Shown one piece after another: positions 1 to 11,932 of a stretch of DNA of 64,000 nt. Positions within the stretch are counted from its first letter, which is position 1. Each line of letters starts with the position of its first letter. The stretch covers positions 682,001-746,000 of the forward strand of contig JABVXV010000002.1 of the NCBI GenBank assembly GCA_013365325.1. The letters are read 5' to 3'. Below the pieces are notes generated by a model, which worked only from the letters and a program-made list of their open reading frames with translations, had not been told where the DNA came from and ran no database searches. Source of the DNA: Dipetalonema caudispina. Its lineage: Eukaryota; Nematoda; Chromadorea; Rhabditida; Onchocercidae. The translations under genes were made by a program, and so were the position numbers.

Positions 1-103
1 AATTTGGTTTTTGAGGAGGAATAAAAAAAAGTTGGTTCGCTAACTATCGAAACTACCAGTACTACATTTGTATATAAAAATTGGTCTGCAAAATGCATTT
101 TAG

Positions 104-738
104 AACGGCATTCAAGACAAAATAAGAATAGATTTGAAAATACAAATTTCTAAACCGCTGCAAATTATAGAGCTGCACAATTTCAGTGCACTGGGATATG
201 AAAATAACCGGTTTTGCCGTCTATTTTACGCACGTCATTGTTCGCTTACTGAAATTGAAGATGCTTTTAGTTTATTAAGACCTGTATGCGCTTATCCAAA
301 TACCACGGACAAGCGCAGCAAAGATTTCGCTGAAAAATTAATAAAATACTTCAGGTATGCCGTGTGGTTTTTCATGCTGATTTTATTGATTTATATAGCC
401 TATTTTTGTGGCTACTCATTTCAACTGGTAACTCATCTTATTCTGTAAATGTAATATTTCGAATTTCATAATAACGTTATAATATCACTGAAAAGATGAA
501 TCACATTATTAGACAGAACTTGGTGTGCCATTTTAGGCCTTACTGGTATGGCACTTCAATAGTACGTTTTAAGTTATCGATGGATACTGATAGCACAACA
601 GCTGAAGTAATCACTTCATCAGATTCTCGGAAAACGTTAAAACGGAGCGCAACTTGCGAATTTGATACAGATGACGATATTGTCGAAGTGAGAAATTTAA
701 ATGCTTCCGATCATAGTATTTTAGACTGGTTCTTCTGA
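104..738 (+). CDS. C-terminal exons of an unrecognised single-pass membrane protein (5' end outside the window)
   Basis: Two exons, 104-444 and 537-738, join in frame. The first follows a good acceptor (GCATTTTAG, ending 103) and ends at a GTAAAT donor after two bases of a Leu codon. The second follows CCATTTTAG and supplies the third base. The joined tail has about 180 residues. It contains one strongly hydrophobic stretch (around YAVWFFMLILLIYIAYF, encoded near 352-402) flanked by a basic segment (KRSKDFAEKLIKYFR), which looks like one transmembrane helix. The last about 50 residues are polar and acidic (FDTDDDIVEV) and end in DWFF. I do not recognise the family. The upstream exons lie to the left of the window. 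The intron of 92 bases is short but normal for nematodes. The junction is inferred from splice signals and phase, not from homology. Confidence 0.5.
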
Positions 739-3158
739 TTGCTTAAATTATTCGCTAATAATGGTATCTTGTTTTGTCAGTACTTTCAGGTCCGTTCAAA
801 CTAAAGAGAAAAAGAGAAGACGGATGAATGTTCTATATGGGAAATTCTTTATAAACACATTTTAAAAGTCAAACTAGGATCTTATAAGGCATCAAAAGCG
901 CAGATCTGTCAAATTATTTATTTTCCGGAAAACTGTTAAATTTTATTTTTTACTCAACTGCTGATCGATTGGCATTTTTGAGACCATTAATGATAATACT
1001 TGACGTTATCCAGCTTTCAAATTTATTCATATCCCGAAAGGCAGTTTTAAATTCAAGCTAGTCAAGCATTTCTTACAGCTTTTCATCCATCTCTGTCTTT
1101 ATCCACTTTTTTCTTTACCAAACAACTTTTAATGTCTTGTTTTATATTTCAGATGTGATAAGCACCTCTTCACTATTTGTGATTTGCTATGTTTTGTTAA
1201 GGTCTTTGATGATGGTATTAAACATCATTTTTATTTGCACTTCCAACATTATAAGTACAATGAGCTTTCACTTCATTTCCAATCCCGGTGCTACTGGAGC
1301 GCCCGGAATATGCTCACATCGATAAGTTTTAGAATTCGGCCGAAACGGAAAACAGCAACAGCGACATATTTTCTCATGTTTACGTCTCTTCAATCTGTTT
1401 ATCCTGTAATTTTAATCTTGCATAGAATTAAAAACTATATTCCAAAAGTCTTCATTATGCTGTTAATTTAAACATAACCTAATACAGTTCCGCATTTCAG
1501 AAGTGATTCTTTCATGACGAGAAATGCATTTACCGATACGGCATTTTTTGTTGACAAAGTGTATAGGCCTTGTCTGCACCATGTCTTGGAATCATTTAGT
1601 CGATGGCCATTTTAAATTTGTTGTTTTCTTAAAACCAAAGATAAGTAAAATAAGGGTTTTAGGGAGAAATAATAAACTTGCTTGTTTTGTACAATACATT
1701 CGTACCACTTCAGCGACCGTATTTCTTTTTGGAAAACTGGTTCTACTTGACTGAGATCTACCTCATCAGCTGGCCATAATTTGCATTCTTCGCCATTAAG
1801 CTGAAATTGGATTACCCTGTTGCATTCATTTACATATTTTAGACAAAACTCTTACATTATGTCCTAAGATTTGTGCTTTTTACTTTCGATTTTTTTAAAA
1901 TCTCGAAACTTGCCAATAGTTTATTGTAGTCTACTTGACAGCTGTCCATCTGATCTACGCCTAAAAGATCCTTTTGCTTGCAGATGCGTTCGGATACATA
2001 AAATGGGATAAACGGCCGTCCACCGTGTATCCTGGAAACGTAAAATTCAGAATTTTATGTAGTTATTAGTTTAACATTACTTCGGTTGGCAAATATGTGA
2101 CATTATTCAATTATCAGTGATATTGAGAACTTGTTACAATGCTAAAATTCAGCATTAGATGTTCAGTGTCATGAGCCGAGTCCCGTTATGACAATAATTT
2201 TAGTGACAGTAAAAATAAATAGAGTAGTGTTGGAAGGGATCTAAAGAGATCGTAGTTCTTCATTTCATTGATATTACCTAATATAAATGAAATGATTGAT
2301 TTTAATTTTGATAGTGAAATGCACATCATTCAACTTTTTCAACAAGAGAGTTATGATGATACATATCTTAATGATGCTATTAGAAGTGGTATTTGTTATG
2401 AAAATAAAGGACCTACTCGAATGGACTAAGATTGCATTTCTTAATGCCACCATAACCACAACTCTGCTTATATGAACACATCCCACATGCTCTTTTGTTG
2501 ATAAGAACAGAACCCATGTAGGAGTAAAAACTTTGCAATGCTTTCCCGTATCGTTGATTTACAAGTTTGTAAAACCAATGTTGTTGACAAATAGGCGATA
2601 TTTGATTCATATATGTCGTCTATAACGAGTGCATTTTTACTCGCGAATTTCGGAAAATGTTTTTTATAAGTGGAATTTCTGAAAGTTTTAAATTTACAGA
2701 AAAGAGAACAGAACCCCATAAATCGGCTTTGTTATCCTATTTTTGACGCCAATTTGTGTCGAAATTAATACAATTTTGTGGTTAATAGGACAAAATCAAA
2801 GGAACCTTATAACTGTGATAACTATTACTTTTGCCCTGTATGGTAAATTTCCAGCATCGAACTTTTTATGGTGCTTTTTGGAAGTCTTATATTTCTTAAG
2901 ATTTTGAAGACTGAAATAAATCTTTTAAAAATCGAATTCATGAAATTGAAATATAAAGCAGACTGAGCCATTCGGTAAAACGAACATTGAATTCCCTATC
3001 GGGCCAAATGCATGGTCCCCAAGTGCTCCAATTTGAACAATCATCGCTCTGTTTTACTTCGGAAAAAACTGCTGCAAGCTGCCCACATACTAAAATTAAA
3101 ATTCACTTTAGCACTAAAGATAGCCATAATTAATACCTATTAATTCCATTTTCTGGAA
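739..3158. other. Intergenic stretch, no supportable gene
   Basis: AT-rich sequence. Open frames at 1184-1471 and 1524-1754 on the + strand lack a recognisable family, and those on the - strand at 2274-2719 overlap in several frames. None could be joined into a gene by splice phase. Possible acceptor-like TTTCAG sites occur (for example before 1153), so an unrecognised exon cannot be excluded. Confidence 0.4.
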
Positions 3159-3320
3159 ATGAAAAGTTTCGCAGTTTTATTTATTTATTTATTTTTTCAT
3201 GTCGCAAATTGTGCATATAGCGATTTCTTTGGAAATAGAAGTTCTTCAAATAATATAGAAATATTTGAGGGCACGATTTTTCACCTGTTTTCAGAAGAAA
3301 AATTATTAGAAATTCAATAA
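3159..3320 (+). CDS. Possible small secreted peptide (53 aa) or first exon of a secreted protein
   Basis: An ATG at 3159 opens a 54-codon frame ending in TAA at 3318-3320. The first about 19 residues form a textbook signal peptide: MK, then a hydrophobic core (FAVLFIYLFFHVA), then a small-residue cleavage region (ANCA). The remaining about 34 residues are polar (FFGNRSSSNN near the start of the mature part) and contain no cysteine. No family is recognised. It could be a stand-alone peptide gene or a first exon spliced to something further right, although no convincing donor was chosen. A chance frame in AT-rich DNA is the main alternative, since Phe/Leu/Ile/Tyr codons are favoured by composition. 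Confidence 0.3.
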   Translation: MKSFAVLFIYLFFHVANCAYSDFFGNRSSSNNIEIFEGTIFHLFSEEKLLEIQ

Positions 3321-5147
3321 TTTGATCGTAATTCATTAGGCTTAAAAGGATGTTAGTGCTGATCCCAGTTCTTCTGCAAAATATTTTATTTTTTAAATAG
3401 TGACAAAATACAAGACTAGCGATAACAATAAATAGAAAATTGATAATTGAAAAGATTATCTGAATATATTGAAGGAAATGAGAAGGAAGATTGAGTTGAA
3501 AAAAGTGTCTGGAAGATCATCTATAATTGCAAAAATATTTAAAATAGGTTACTGAACATCAGCAGTCCCCCATTAAAACCAACATCATTTCCATCAATGC
3601 CATCGTCATCATATCATTAAATAAATCATGTCTTCAAAGGTCATGTCGTCATGTCATGCAATTTCAAACGGTTGAATTAACTGTCCAACTGCGCCTTTCA
3701 ATACAGAAAAATTTCAGTACTAAAAAAACATAAATCAAACATAAATCATATATCTATTTACGCATCAAAAAAATGGGAAATTATAAAAATGGTATTCGAA
3801 AATGCAAAGGATTATTGTATCAGTACTATCCGTTATCCGAAAAGAGCAGAAAGTTCAGTCAAATTTATGATGGTAGTACAATGGTTTCATTAAATGTATT
3901 AGAAATTTGAATTCAGAAGTCACTTTCGAGATTTTTAGTTTTTTATGAACCAATTTTTCTCTTTGTTTTAAACAATTTCAATTATGAAATGTCAATTATC
4001 CTCGTATAGTTGGAGAAAAAATTCAATACAACATTGATCAAATGACATCAAATTGTTGGGTAATTCCAGATCAGAAAACGAAGCCATGTTTTACATTTTA
4101 TATAAAGCATCTTTGGTTGAAATTTAGCCCAATAAATTGGATGACTGATTGGTTTATAAGTTCAGTTAAATGACGAGAAGGTTTAGATTTTCTTAAAATA
4201 ATCATTTGAAGTGTTTTAACAAAGAGTTCAAAGAAATTTTGAAGTGATTTCAGGAATTAAAACTTCCTAAAATCAACAATTTTCGATAACTTAATGTAAT
4301 ACAGTTGGAAATTAGAGATCTTACTAGGAAATTTAATTCAATGTTCAACAAAACGATCTCCAACGATCTACAATAAAGTGGCGAAGATAGAATTAGGGGA
4401 TTTTATAAAGTTGTGACTCATTGAATAATCAATACATTTTGAGTACTCTATTGTAACTATATGTGAATTTTTTATTATGATATTTATTAATGAATATTCC
4501 TTCCCACAAAATTTGATCCAAATGTTTCACTGTATTATTCAAAATGCAAAGTGTGGAAATAAGTAGGATGTTTCGAAACAATCAAGGATGACCGGTTTAT
4601 TGGCTATCTCAATCTGGACAGGACAAATCGACAAGTCTTATCATATCACATTACTTCAAATTACAGTAAATACAAATTCGAGGATCACAAAATTATATGA
4701 AGTGAAATCTCAGTAACAACCGATGCCTAATAATGGGAATAGTTTTTGTACTTGTTTTCCAAATTTCGGTCCTTCAAATGTTTTGAGACTATTTGAAAAC
4801 CAAATTTAGCATGGTTTATTAAGAAAAAGTATAAATCATATCACATAAACTTCATGATGATTTTTGCGAACCAGTTTTAAATGTAGATAGAAGGTGAAGA
4901 TGAAGGAGGAGGAGAGCGAATAAAAGCCAATTTAAATCATTGATCATTATTTTTGATCTAGTCGAATAATTAATTGAGTGAACAAAATTTCATTCGAAGT
5001 GGCAGATTTGGAGAAAATCTCTGGCTGAGGTTGGATTATTATAGCACCCGTATAAACCGGTAGTTGTTTTGCAAATCAACAATAGATGAATAAATGCTTC
5101 TTAGCAAACAACACAACATTCAATTAACTAACCTGTTATATTATTCG
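3321..5147. other. Intergenic stretch, nothing recognised
   Basis: Very AT-rich, with no long open frame and no exon-like segment flanked by matching splice signals. It contains whatever promoter drives the secreted-protein gene starting at 5148. Confidence 0.5.
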
Positions 5148-6671
5148 ATGGCTTTCCTCATAATTATCATTCCTTTTATTTGGTTTGTTTCTTTTATGTT
5201 TAGTAATTAACCTTAACTTTCCCCACATTTCAATCTCTAAAATCATTAATTAATTCCTTCTGTTTATGCAATTGCAAACAAAACGGCATCCCAAACATTG
5301 CTGATACAAGTTGATAAGGCCCACAATTACTGACCATTATTATCAGTAATTTGGCTCTGAGTGGATTTCACACGTTCGTTGCTAACCTTTGCTGAAAAAG
5401 TCGATAACTTCTGCTTTTGGGATTCATGGACACATAATTCTGAGATTCACTTTGAGTCATCACCATACATCTACAGATTTACTAAATTTATATGACTAGG
5501 GCATATCGATGACTTTTTTAGGCTGATCGCTTCTGCTATCGTCAAACTAACGGAATCAGCGTCAATTCCAAGTGGTAACAGCTACACCTTCAGTAAAAAC
5601 GGCAAAACTTGTTCTATTCAAGTGTGAATTTATTATTTAATACTATACACTTCAATTTCTTCTAATTTTAACTTTTACAATCATCAAAAATGACGATTAA
5701 CATGTTTTAACCAAGCAAATGACGCTCTATTTTAGTATAAAACCCAATTTTACATTTTGACATATACTTGAAGAAAGCATTTCTTTTTCTTTTGTAATTA
5801 AATGAATTTCCTCTTTTCTTCTTGCAAAAAAAAAAAAGGAAAAATTGTTGGTATTTATTCTCTTCTGGCAAAGAAATGAAATGTAAGTGAATTCAAAAAA
5901 TTCAGAACGGTAAACTTTTTGTTAACGGTGTGTTCAAGCGAGAATTAACAGCAGCCGAAATGGATGAAGTGGAACGTTGGTCTGAGTCATTCAATCAACT
6001 TTTCACACATGTTAGCTGTTTTGTCAGAAAGATTTTAAAAGGAAAGTTTCCTTAAAAAACGATTGGTAGTAGTAAAAATTCTGATTATTTTACTTTTAAT
6101 GCTTTATTTGAATGCCATATTCTACTCCTTTTAGCATGCCCAAGAACATATGCATAATGGATGGCATAACCACGGTCACCATAGTCACAATATTGGCGGC
6201 CATGGTCACAATCATAATCATCAACACCATAACCACAATCACGATTTACATCATCATGATCGCAAAGGGAGCAATGATCACGATCCTGATCATTCACATC
6301 ATAGTGGTGGACGTATACATATAAATCATAGCAATAATTGGCCTGATTACAATCGCGGTCATCATAGCCAGCATAAAAGTAGCCACGAAAATGGCTATCA
6401 CAATCATGACAGCAGTTATGAGCATGACTATGACAATCACGGAAGTAGCCAGGATCGTGATGATTATAGCCATTACGAACATTACGCCAGAGATAAACGA
6501 CAAAATATGCGACGCAATCGCAAATTCGGCAACCGTGAATGGCAGCAATTGAATGGTGCTATCGGAGGTCATGAATGGCACATGAAACAGGACACAAACA
6601 ACGACGATGTAGGACTTTTTCATGGGTTAAGTCCGACAACACATTTCCCACACGTTTGTGATTCTATTTAA
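5148..6671 (+). CDS. Secreted pepsin-inhibitor-3-like protein with a histidine-rich tail
   Basis: Four exons join in frame into 258 residues: 5148-5182, 5522-5621, 5906-6010, 6135-6671. Exons 1-2 encode a signal peptide (MAFLIIIIPFIW running into LIASAIV). The end of exon 2 plus exon 3 (residues about 40-80) reads ...NGKTCSIQ|NGKLFVNGVFKREL, then an acidic helix (TAAEMDEVERW). This matches the repeat of the nematode pepsin inhibitor-3/aspin family: a Cys, then N-x-K-L-x-V, then a basic R-x-L-T start of helix. Exon 4 is a 178-residue tail: 23 of its first 60 residues are His, alternating with Asn, Gly and Asp, followed by Ser/Tyr/Asp/Arg-rich sequence. In the family, the domain blocks aspartyl proteases; the tail suggests metal (Zn/Cu/Ni) binding, an inference. 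Only one PI-3 unit is present, whereas Ascaris PI-3 has two, so inhibition is uncertain. A poly(A) signal follows 42 bases after the stop. The exon 1 choice is the weakest part. Confidence 0.72.
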
Positions 6672-6713
6672 GGGCTTGAAATGTTATCCAAAGATGAAAC
6701 ATTTCCTATCGGC

Positions 6714-6719
6714 AATAAA
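6714..6719 (+). terminator. Poly(A) signal AATAAA of the His-rich protein gene
   Basis: Canonical AATAAA 42 bases after the TAA stop at 6669-6671, followed by T-rich sequence. Confidence 0.6.
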
Positions 6720-6863
6720 ATTTTGTAATTTGTAACGATGTCATTAATTCTGGTATTCAATTTTTTGTCGAATTTACTGCAATTTTTTTTTCAACATATT
6801 GTCAAATGATTAAAAAACCGTGCACCACGAAAGTTAGGAAGAAAAGGTACTATTAAATTTTCG

Positions 6864-7148
6864 ATGTCGAATGAAAGCATATCATCTAAGAGCAGTTTGT
6901 CATCACAGTCTTCTCATTACATGTATGCTAATAATAACAAATATAGAATGTTGTATAAAGGAAATAGTCAGAATTCTGAAATAGAGAAAAAAAAGGAAAT
7001 GATGGAAAGAAGTGAATATTCTCCACATCTTATTTGCAAATGTTTGGATCTCTGGTGGCAGACAGTACAAACATTGCACAACAAAACAAGACAAGACAAT
7101 CAACACTACCGTCATGAAAATTATTTTGAAAGAAAATTTGAATTTTGA
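6864..7148 (+). CDS. Hypothetical Ser-rich ORF, 94 aa
   Basis: An ATG-initiated frame just downstream of the His-rich gene. Its start is Ser-rich (MSNESISSKSSLSSQSS), the middle is charged (EIEKKKEMMERSE), and there is no signal peptide or known motif. No family recognised and no splice partner found. The frame on the opposite strand (6903-7262) is also open, which points to low-complexity composition. Kept only as a low-confidence entry. Confidence 0.15.
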   Translation: MSNESISSKSSLSSQSSHYMYANNNKYRMLYKGNSQNSEIEKKKEMMERSEYSPHLICKCLDLWWQTVQTLHNKTRQDNQHYRHENYFERKFEF

Positions 7149-8568
7149 ATTTGAAGCAAAATTGAAAGTAAGATGAAATGAATAAAATCTGGAAGTAAAA
7201 TTGATATTAACCGAAACTGAAACACTCAGATACTTCCAGTATAGCCTAGTTAAGAGTACCAAATTTCAGATATATTGAATAGAATCGTGTCATTTTATAG
7301 CCTCTCTGGCTGTTATCATCAAAGCTCATGTTGAATAAACAATTATCAGTTGTATGGCAAACATTAAACATTTGTATCATCACCGTTGTCTCTACCGCTT
7401 TCTATCAATCTTTACCCTCTCCTTATCACTAACAATACTTCTCTTCGGCTTTCACTCTTTATTCCGCTACATCGTTTGTTCCTCTCCGAGTTCCTCAACC
7501 TACAATTCCATAATATCTTGCATGTTTCTGCTTCTTCTCTGTCTCTCTTAACTAACCATCTTTCTTCATACTTTATTCAACGACGACTAATTAATTGAAG
7601 ATAAGAGAAGATATCGATGATCATTGTTAAGGTTTTTTATCAGATACCATAGTCTATTCTGATACCTTTCCTGGTGGAGAAGGGAAGTTAATGCCACTTA
7701 TTTGACCTAAATAAGTGGCATTAACTTCAGTTGAATGAACAAGGGACGACGATAGTTTCCTTGTGAAGAGATATCGATAAGAATTTCCTTAAACAACCGT
7801 TCATTCAAATCACTCAAGCACTGATTATTAGCCGTGTTACATTTTTGATTTGCTTAAAAACATCGTAAATCTTAAGCCATTACACTTGTGACGTCTTTGG
7901 ATTTTACCGAAAAATGGCATATTCAAACAAGATTTAACTTATTTACTGTTTAAATGTTCAAATGATTTTTTTTTAGTGCTATTGATTATTTCGCAAGAAA
8001 ATTGAGGGAAATTTTTAACCTGTATTGTTAAAGCGAATTTTCCTAAATTTTCTCGAAAAAATGGCTCACCAGGTGTGAGAAGCTGATTAAAAGTATCAAA
8101 TTAGCTTTGCATTTTCTCCATTTTTTTAAATCTTAAATATGCCATGTTTTCATTAGTGATTGAAGCTAAATTATAATATTAAGAAATACGTATTGGACTA
8201 TGTTACGGTAATTAAACTTTAGAGTTATATATTTTGGCTCTCCTTCAAGACAATGCCAATTGACTTGTCGGAAGTTTCATTAAGAAATAAGCACAAATGA
8301 GTAGCAAGCAGCTATATCTCTTAAAATGTTACTTTTAAAGTGTTACTTTTACTTTCAAAGTTCCAAATTTCTTTAAAGAGCAATATTTTTAATATTTGAT
8401 TGAGTTCGAGTTGCTTGGTAAGAGTTTGAAGTTTAGGCATAACTTGGACAAGTGCTGTGTTTTCCGCTCTCTCGAATAGATCTGTGCATTTCTAAATTTA
8501 TTCACTGCAAATTGTTAAGTTCATTATCTTCGTAGTATTGCTTTACTCAGATATGAATTCAAGCAGTA
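7149..8568. other. Intergenic stretch upstream of LRRC47
   Basis: No gene recognised. It includes a pyrimidine-rich block at about 7380-7560 (many CTC/TTC runs), the perfect inverted repeat at 7684-7728, and the LRRC47 promoter region. Confidence 0.5.
7684..7728. repeat. Perfect 20-bp inverted repeat with 5-nt loop
   Basis: Left arm 7684-7703 (GAAGTTAATGCCACTTATTT), loop GACCT 7704-7708, right arm 7709-7728, its exact reverse complement. The transcript of either strand would fold into a 20-bp stem with a pentaloop. The stem is shorter than a typical pre-miRNA (about 30 bp plus bulges), so a miRNA call is not supported. It could instead be a cruciform-forming site or the core of a small fold-back element. 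Confidence 0.9.
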
Positions 8569-11333
8569 ATGGAATCTATTTATAGTACTATGTCGGATAA
8601 TAAGCTATTATTGGAATGGCCTGAATTGAGACGAGTTATAGCGGAAGGCCGATGCGAACTTAGTTTGACTTCTGTCCCAGCTGAGGATCGAAACCCAGAC
8701 ATCAACGATGAACAATTACAGGGCGAAATTTTTGCTCCAGTAAGTTTTACTCATAAATAAAAAGAACCTACTTTTGTTCTTTCATGCTATCCTTTCTATC
8801 TTTACGTTGCACTATTGGAAGTGTGTTTTCCTTAATCGTTGTATTTTCACACTCGCGTTGTGAAATTATGCTGTAGAATAAATGTGAATCTTACCATATG
8901 ATAAAAGTGTATTTTCAGTCAGTTTAATTTCCTTTACATTATTTTTCGTTTTAGAATACTCCACTCAACTATATCGAGCTGACTCGAGTTGAGCTCAGCG
9001 TGTTGCATACCTGTTTGGGAAAAGCATCGAAATTAAGGAAGCTTATATTGCATAGTAATGCTTTAGTACATGTTCCGGAAAATATTGGTGACTTGAAAGA
9101 ATTACAGTTTCTTGATTTATCAACAAACAAGCTTGATCGGCTTCCAGCGGCAATTGGTTCTTTGCCTCATCTCTCGACGCTCTTACTTGCGCATAACAAG
9201 GTATATATGGATATTTACTTCCCATGTTTTTAAAAAGTGTTTTTGCATTGCCATATAATTTTACACTTATTACAGTTTCGTTTTTTGTTTTCAGTCTTTC
9301 TTACTTTTCTGTTAGTTACCATAATAGCTTCTCGATGATGCAAATATATTTAGCATTTTGGATATTTTTCTTTCTTTCAGATTTCGTTGCTCCCCGACAT
9401 GAGTGGTCTTGTTTCTCTGCAACATCTTGATGTGTCCCACAATCAGTTAACCGAGTTTCCAACCTCATTCTCTAGTCATTCAAAGTTGCACACTTTAATC
9501 CTTAATTCGAATCATATCAGGGAATTGCCTATCGAAATGGACTCATTTAACGACAATTTGAAAACCATAAATTTGTCAGATAACGAAATCATCGATCTTC
9601 CATTCTTGTTTTGCAGTTGCAAAAAGATAAAAACGCTAGAACTCGCCAACAACAAGTAGGCATGTTGTTGTCTAACATATTTTCATTATTTGTGTTTAGT
9701 TCGTTTGGATTTAATTTCGAATTTTTTGAATAAATGAACAATAATTTCAGGTTTTCGGATAATCGTTTTAAAAAATTAATCGAAGACCCAAGACACAAGA
9801 CCTTGGCGCTAATAGATTATCTGAAAAAGAAAGCACCAAAAACACCAGTAAAAAACAACGATGGAAAAGAATCCAAACCAAAGTCATCTAAAAGCAACAT
9901 TGATAAAGACGAGTGTGTATCAGATGTTCCAGTAATCATAGTCAATTATGGAATCAATAGCGTCAGTGATTTATTTCGGAAAATATGTTTTTGGAATTAT
10001 TGAAGAAAATATTATAAGACTAATAAGTAATACACTTAAAACTTTCTTTATCAGGCATTAGTTGAAAGGACTAAAGAAGCATTGGAAATTCGTCCATATA
10101 TTGTTTGTTGCATTTTGAAGGACTGCTCGTTAAATGCGGAAAAAATGAAACAGTTATTGAATATTCAGGTATTTTGACTTCTTTCTACTTTGCCACCATA
10201 ATTAGGAACCCATGTTTCATTTGCGCGCTTTTTACAAAGAAATCTATAGCTGAGGTCTTACTACACATGATTTTCATTGCGAAAAATTTCTAAGATGTTT
10301 CTTTAATCCAATTTCTATTTCAGAATAAGTTGCATTCATCTGTTTGTGGAGAGAGAACTATCGCAAGCATCGGAACACACGACTTCCGCAAGCTTCAACC
10401 TCCCCTGATTTATGGAGCCGTTAATCCTGATGTATTAATGGTAGTTTATATATTATTTTCTAAAAAGTTTCGTTTTTCTCCTAAATTAAATTATGGAATT
10501 TATTATTACAGATAACACCATTACATCGACATAAAAAAATTTCTGGGAGAGAACTAATATCAAATTTGGCAAATGAAGCGGAACTAGTTCGAAAAAAAGA
10601 AAAACGAAATGTTGTATCAAATACTCATAAGTTGGTATATTCTCTTATATTCAAACTTTTTTCACTGGTTAAATGAAGTAAAATTAAAGCGATATTCTCA
10701 TTATTATAATTGCACATCTTATGCAGCTTACACGTAGGCATTTCTAGGTACATGTATCTCATTCAAAAGCTACCCCTTTATCCATGTCTGATGGATGCCA
10801 ATAGCCTGGTTGTTAGCGTACCGCCCGTGACCAATTGCGAGGAGACAAAGGTCACATGTCATTTTGTATTTTTATGCGAGAATACAGAATTATAAAAAGT
10901 CCCTCTTTTGTGCAACACTTGATTATAGGTTGATGTGGACACAAAAGATATATTAGTGGAAGTAACGAGCACTGTGACAGAGGGTACCTGCCTAAGAATA
11001 ATGGATATGTTTGTCGAAGAAATTGTTATGCAAGGATGCATGGCGAATTTAATTATTGAACAGGTTAAGGTAAGTAGATTTTACTTCTTTCTCTAGGAGA
11101 TATTGTCCAAAATCCCTTACCTACCAAATTCTCACGACAACTTAATGCAGAAAATTGCTTTGCAGTTGGAGTTCGATACTGACCCACACTCATTTTAGAT
11201 TAGACAACACAGCGGTGAACTATTAGTGGCTTATCCTAGCAAAAACGATCTTCGAATATCGAAATGTACTATCAGACGGGAACTAACTATGGATGGAAAT
11301 AACATGTGTGAAATACCAAAATTAGAAGTTTAG
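8569..11333 (+). CDS. lrrc47: LRRC47 orthologue: leucine-rich repeats plus PheRS-type B3/4 domain
   Basis: Ten exons close in frame to 543 residues (human LRRC47 is 583): 8569-8739, 8955-9200, 9381-9655, 9751-9961, 10055-10168, 10324-10440, 10512-10630, 10748-10850, 10929-11069, 11199-11333. Residues about 75-230 hold about seven leucine-rich repeats (LRKLILHSNALVHVPENIG; LQHLDVSHNQLTEFP). A Lys-rich linker (LKKKAPKTPVK) follows. From about 300 comes the B3/4 fold found in phenylalanyl-tRNA synthetase beta: EIRPYIVCCILKD, then GTHDFRKLQPPLIYG, LYPCLMDAN, PPVTNCEETKV, and near the end LLVAYPSKNDLR. The end of exon 4 (9961, alternative 9931) and the exon 7/8 junction (GTTGGT donor) were chosen by alignment to the human protein. 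Cytosolic; exact role is not settled in the family, but the domain implies tRNA- or synthetase-related contacts. It converges on the CNOT9 gene. Confidence 0.94.
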
Positions 11334-11932
11334 CAAACTTGAACAAAACAACAGTGCGTTATACCAGGTGTTCACGGGAAAGACTTTTGTGTATGTACAT
11401 TGTTATAGGCAAGCGATTCAACAATTGTCACTGTTTGATATTTTTGATACCACCGTTAATTCTTCTCAGCTTTTGAAATCTTTTCAATCTTTATGTGCAA
11501 AATAAAACTGGTACTGTTACTTTGGGTTACAGCATTACATAAGTTCGAGAATGTTGCTCCAGCCCAATTCCTACCCAGATTTATCTGTTACACATTCTTC
11601 TCAATTATTAGCGGAAAATGAATCACCTTATTAGTATGTTCACTATCAGAACAAAAGCTTGGATAATGGTAAAAAGACAGATGGTTAATCATATAACTTT
11701 TTAATAAAACCATTCATTATTATCAAGATGTACAAATCCATATTTTTTATCACGAATAATAGCAACTGCATCGGAAAAAAGTTTGAGTATGGTTCATCGA
11801 TCAACAACATGCAATTAGCATATGAAAATCCGCTTTGTACAAACACATCTTCAAGATTTATTGCCCTTGAATATCCTTGAAAAGCTTCAATATTTCTTTC
11901 AAGGGCTCACAGAAAAACCTGAAAATAACATT
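11334..11932. other. Shared 3' region between convergent LRRC47 and CNOT9 genes
   Basis: About 600 bases between the two stop codons, without an exon-like segment. It carries the LRRC47 poly(A) signal at 11501-11506. Confidence 0.6.
11501..11506 (+). terminator. Poly(A) signal AATAAA of LRRC47
   Basis: Canonical AATAAA about 170 bases after the LRRC47 stop (11331-11333). Confidence 0.5.

Noticed and set aside
1137..1754. Open frames suggesting a decayed FLYWCH/MULE-type element ([17 protein letters not shown])
   Set aside because: The Cys/His spacing of a FLYWCH finger is not met, there is no transposase motif, and no terminal inverted repeats were found.
5870..5905. GTAAGTG at 5883 as the donor before exon 3 of the His-rich gene
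   Set aside because: It would leave an intron of only about 23 bases to the acceptor at 5905, and the frame to its left contains a stop.
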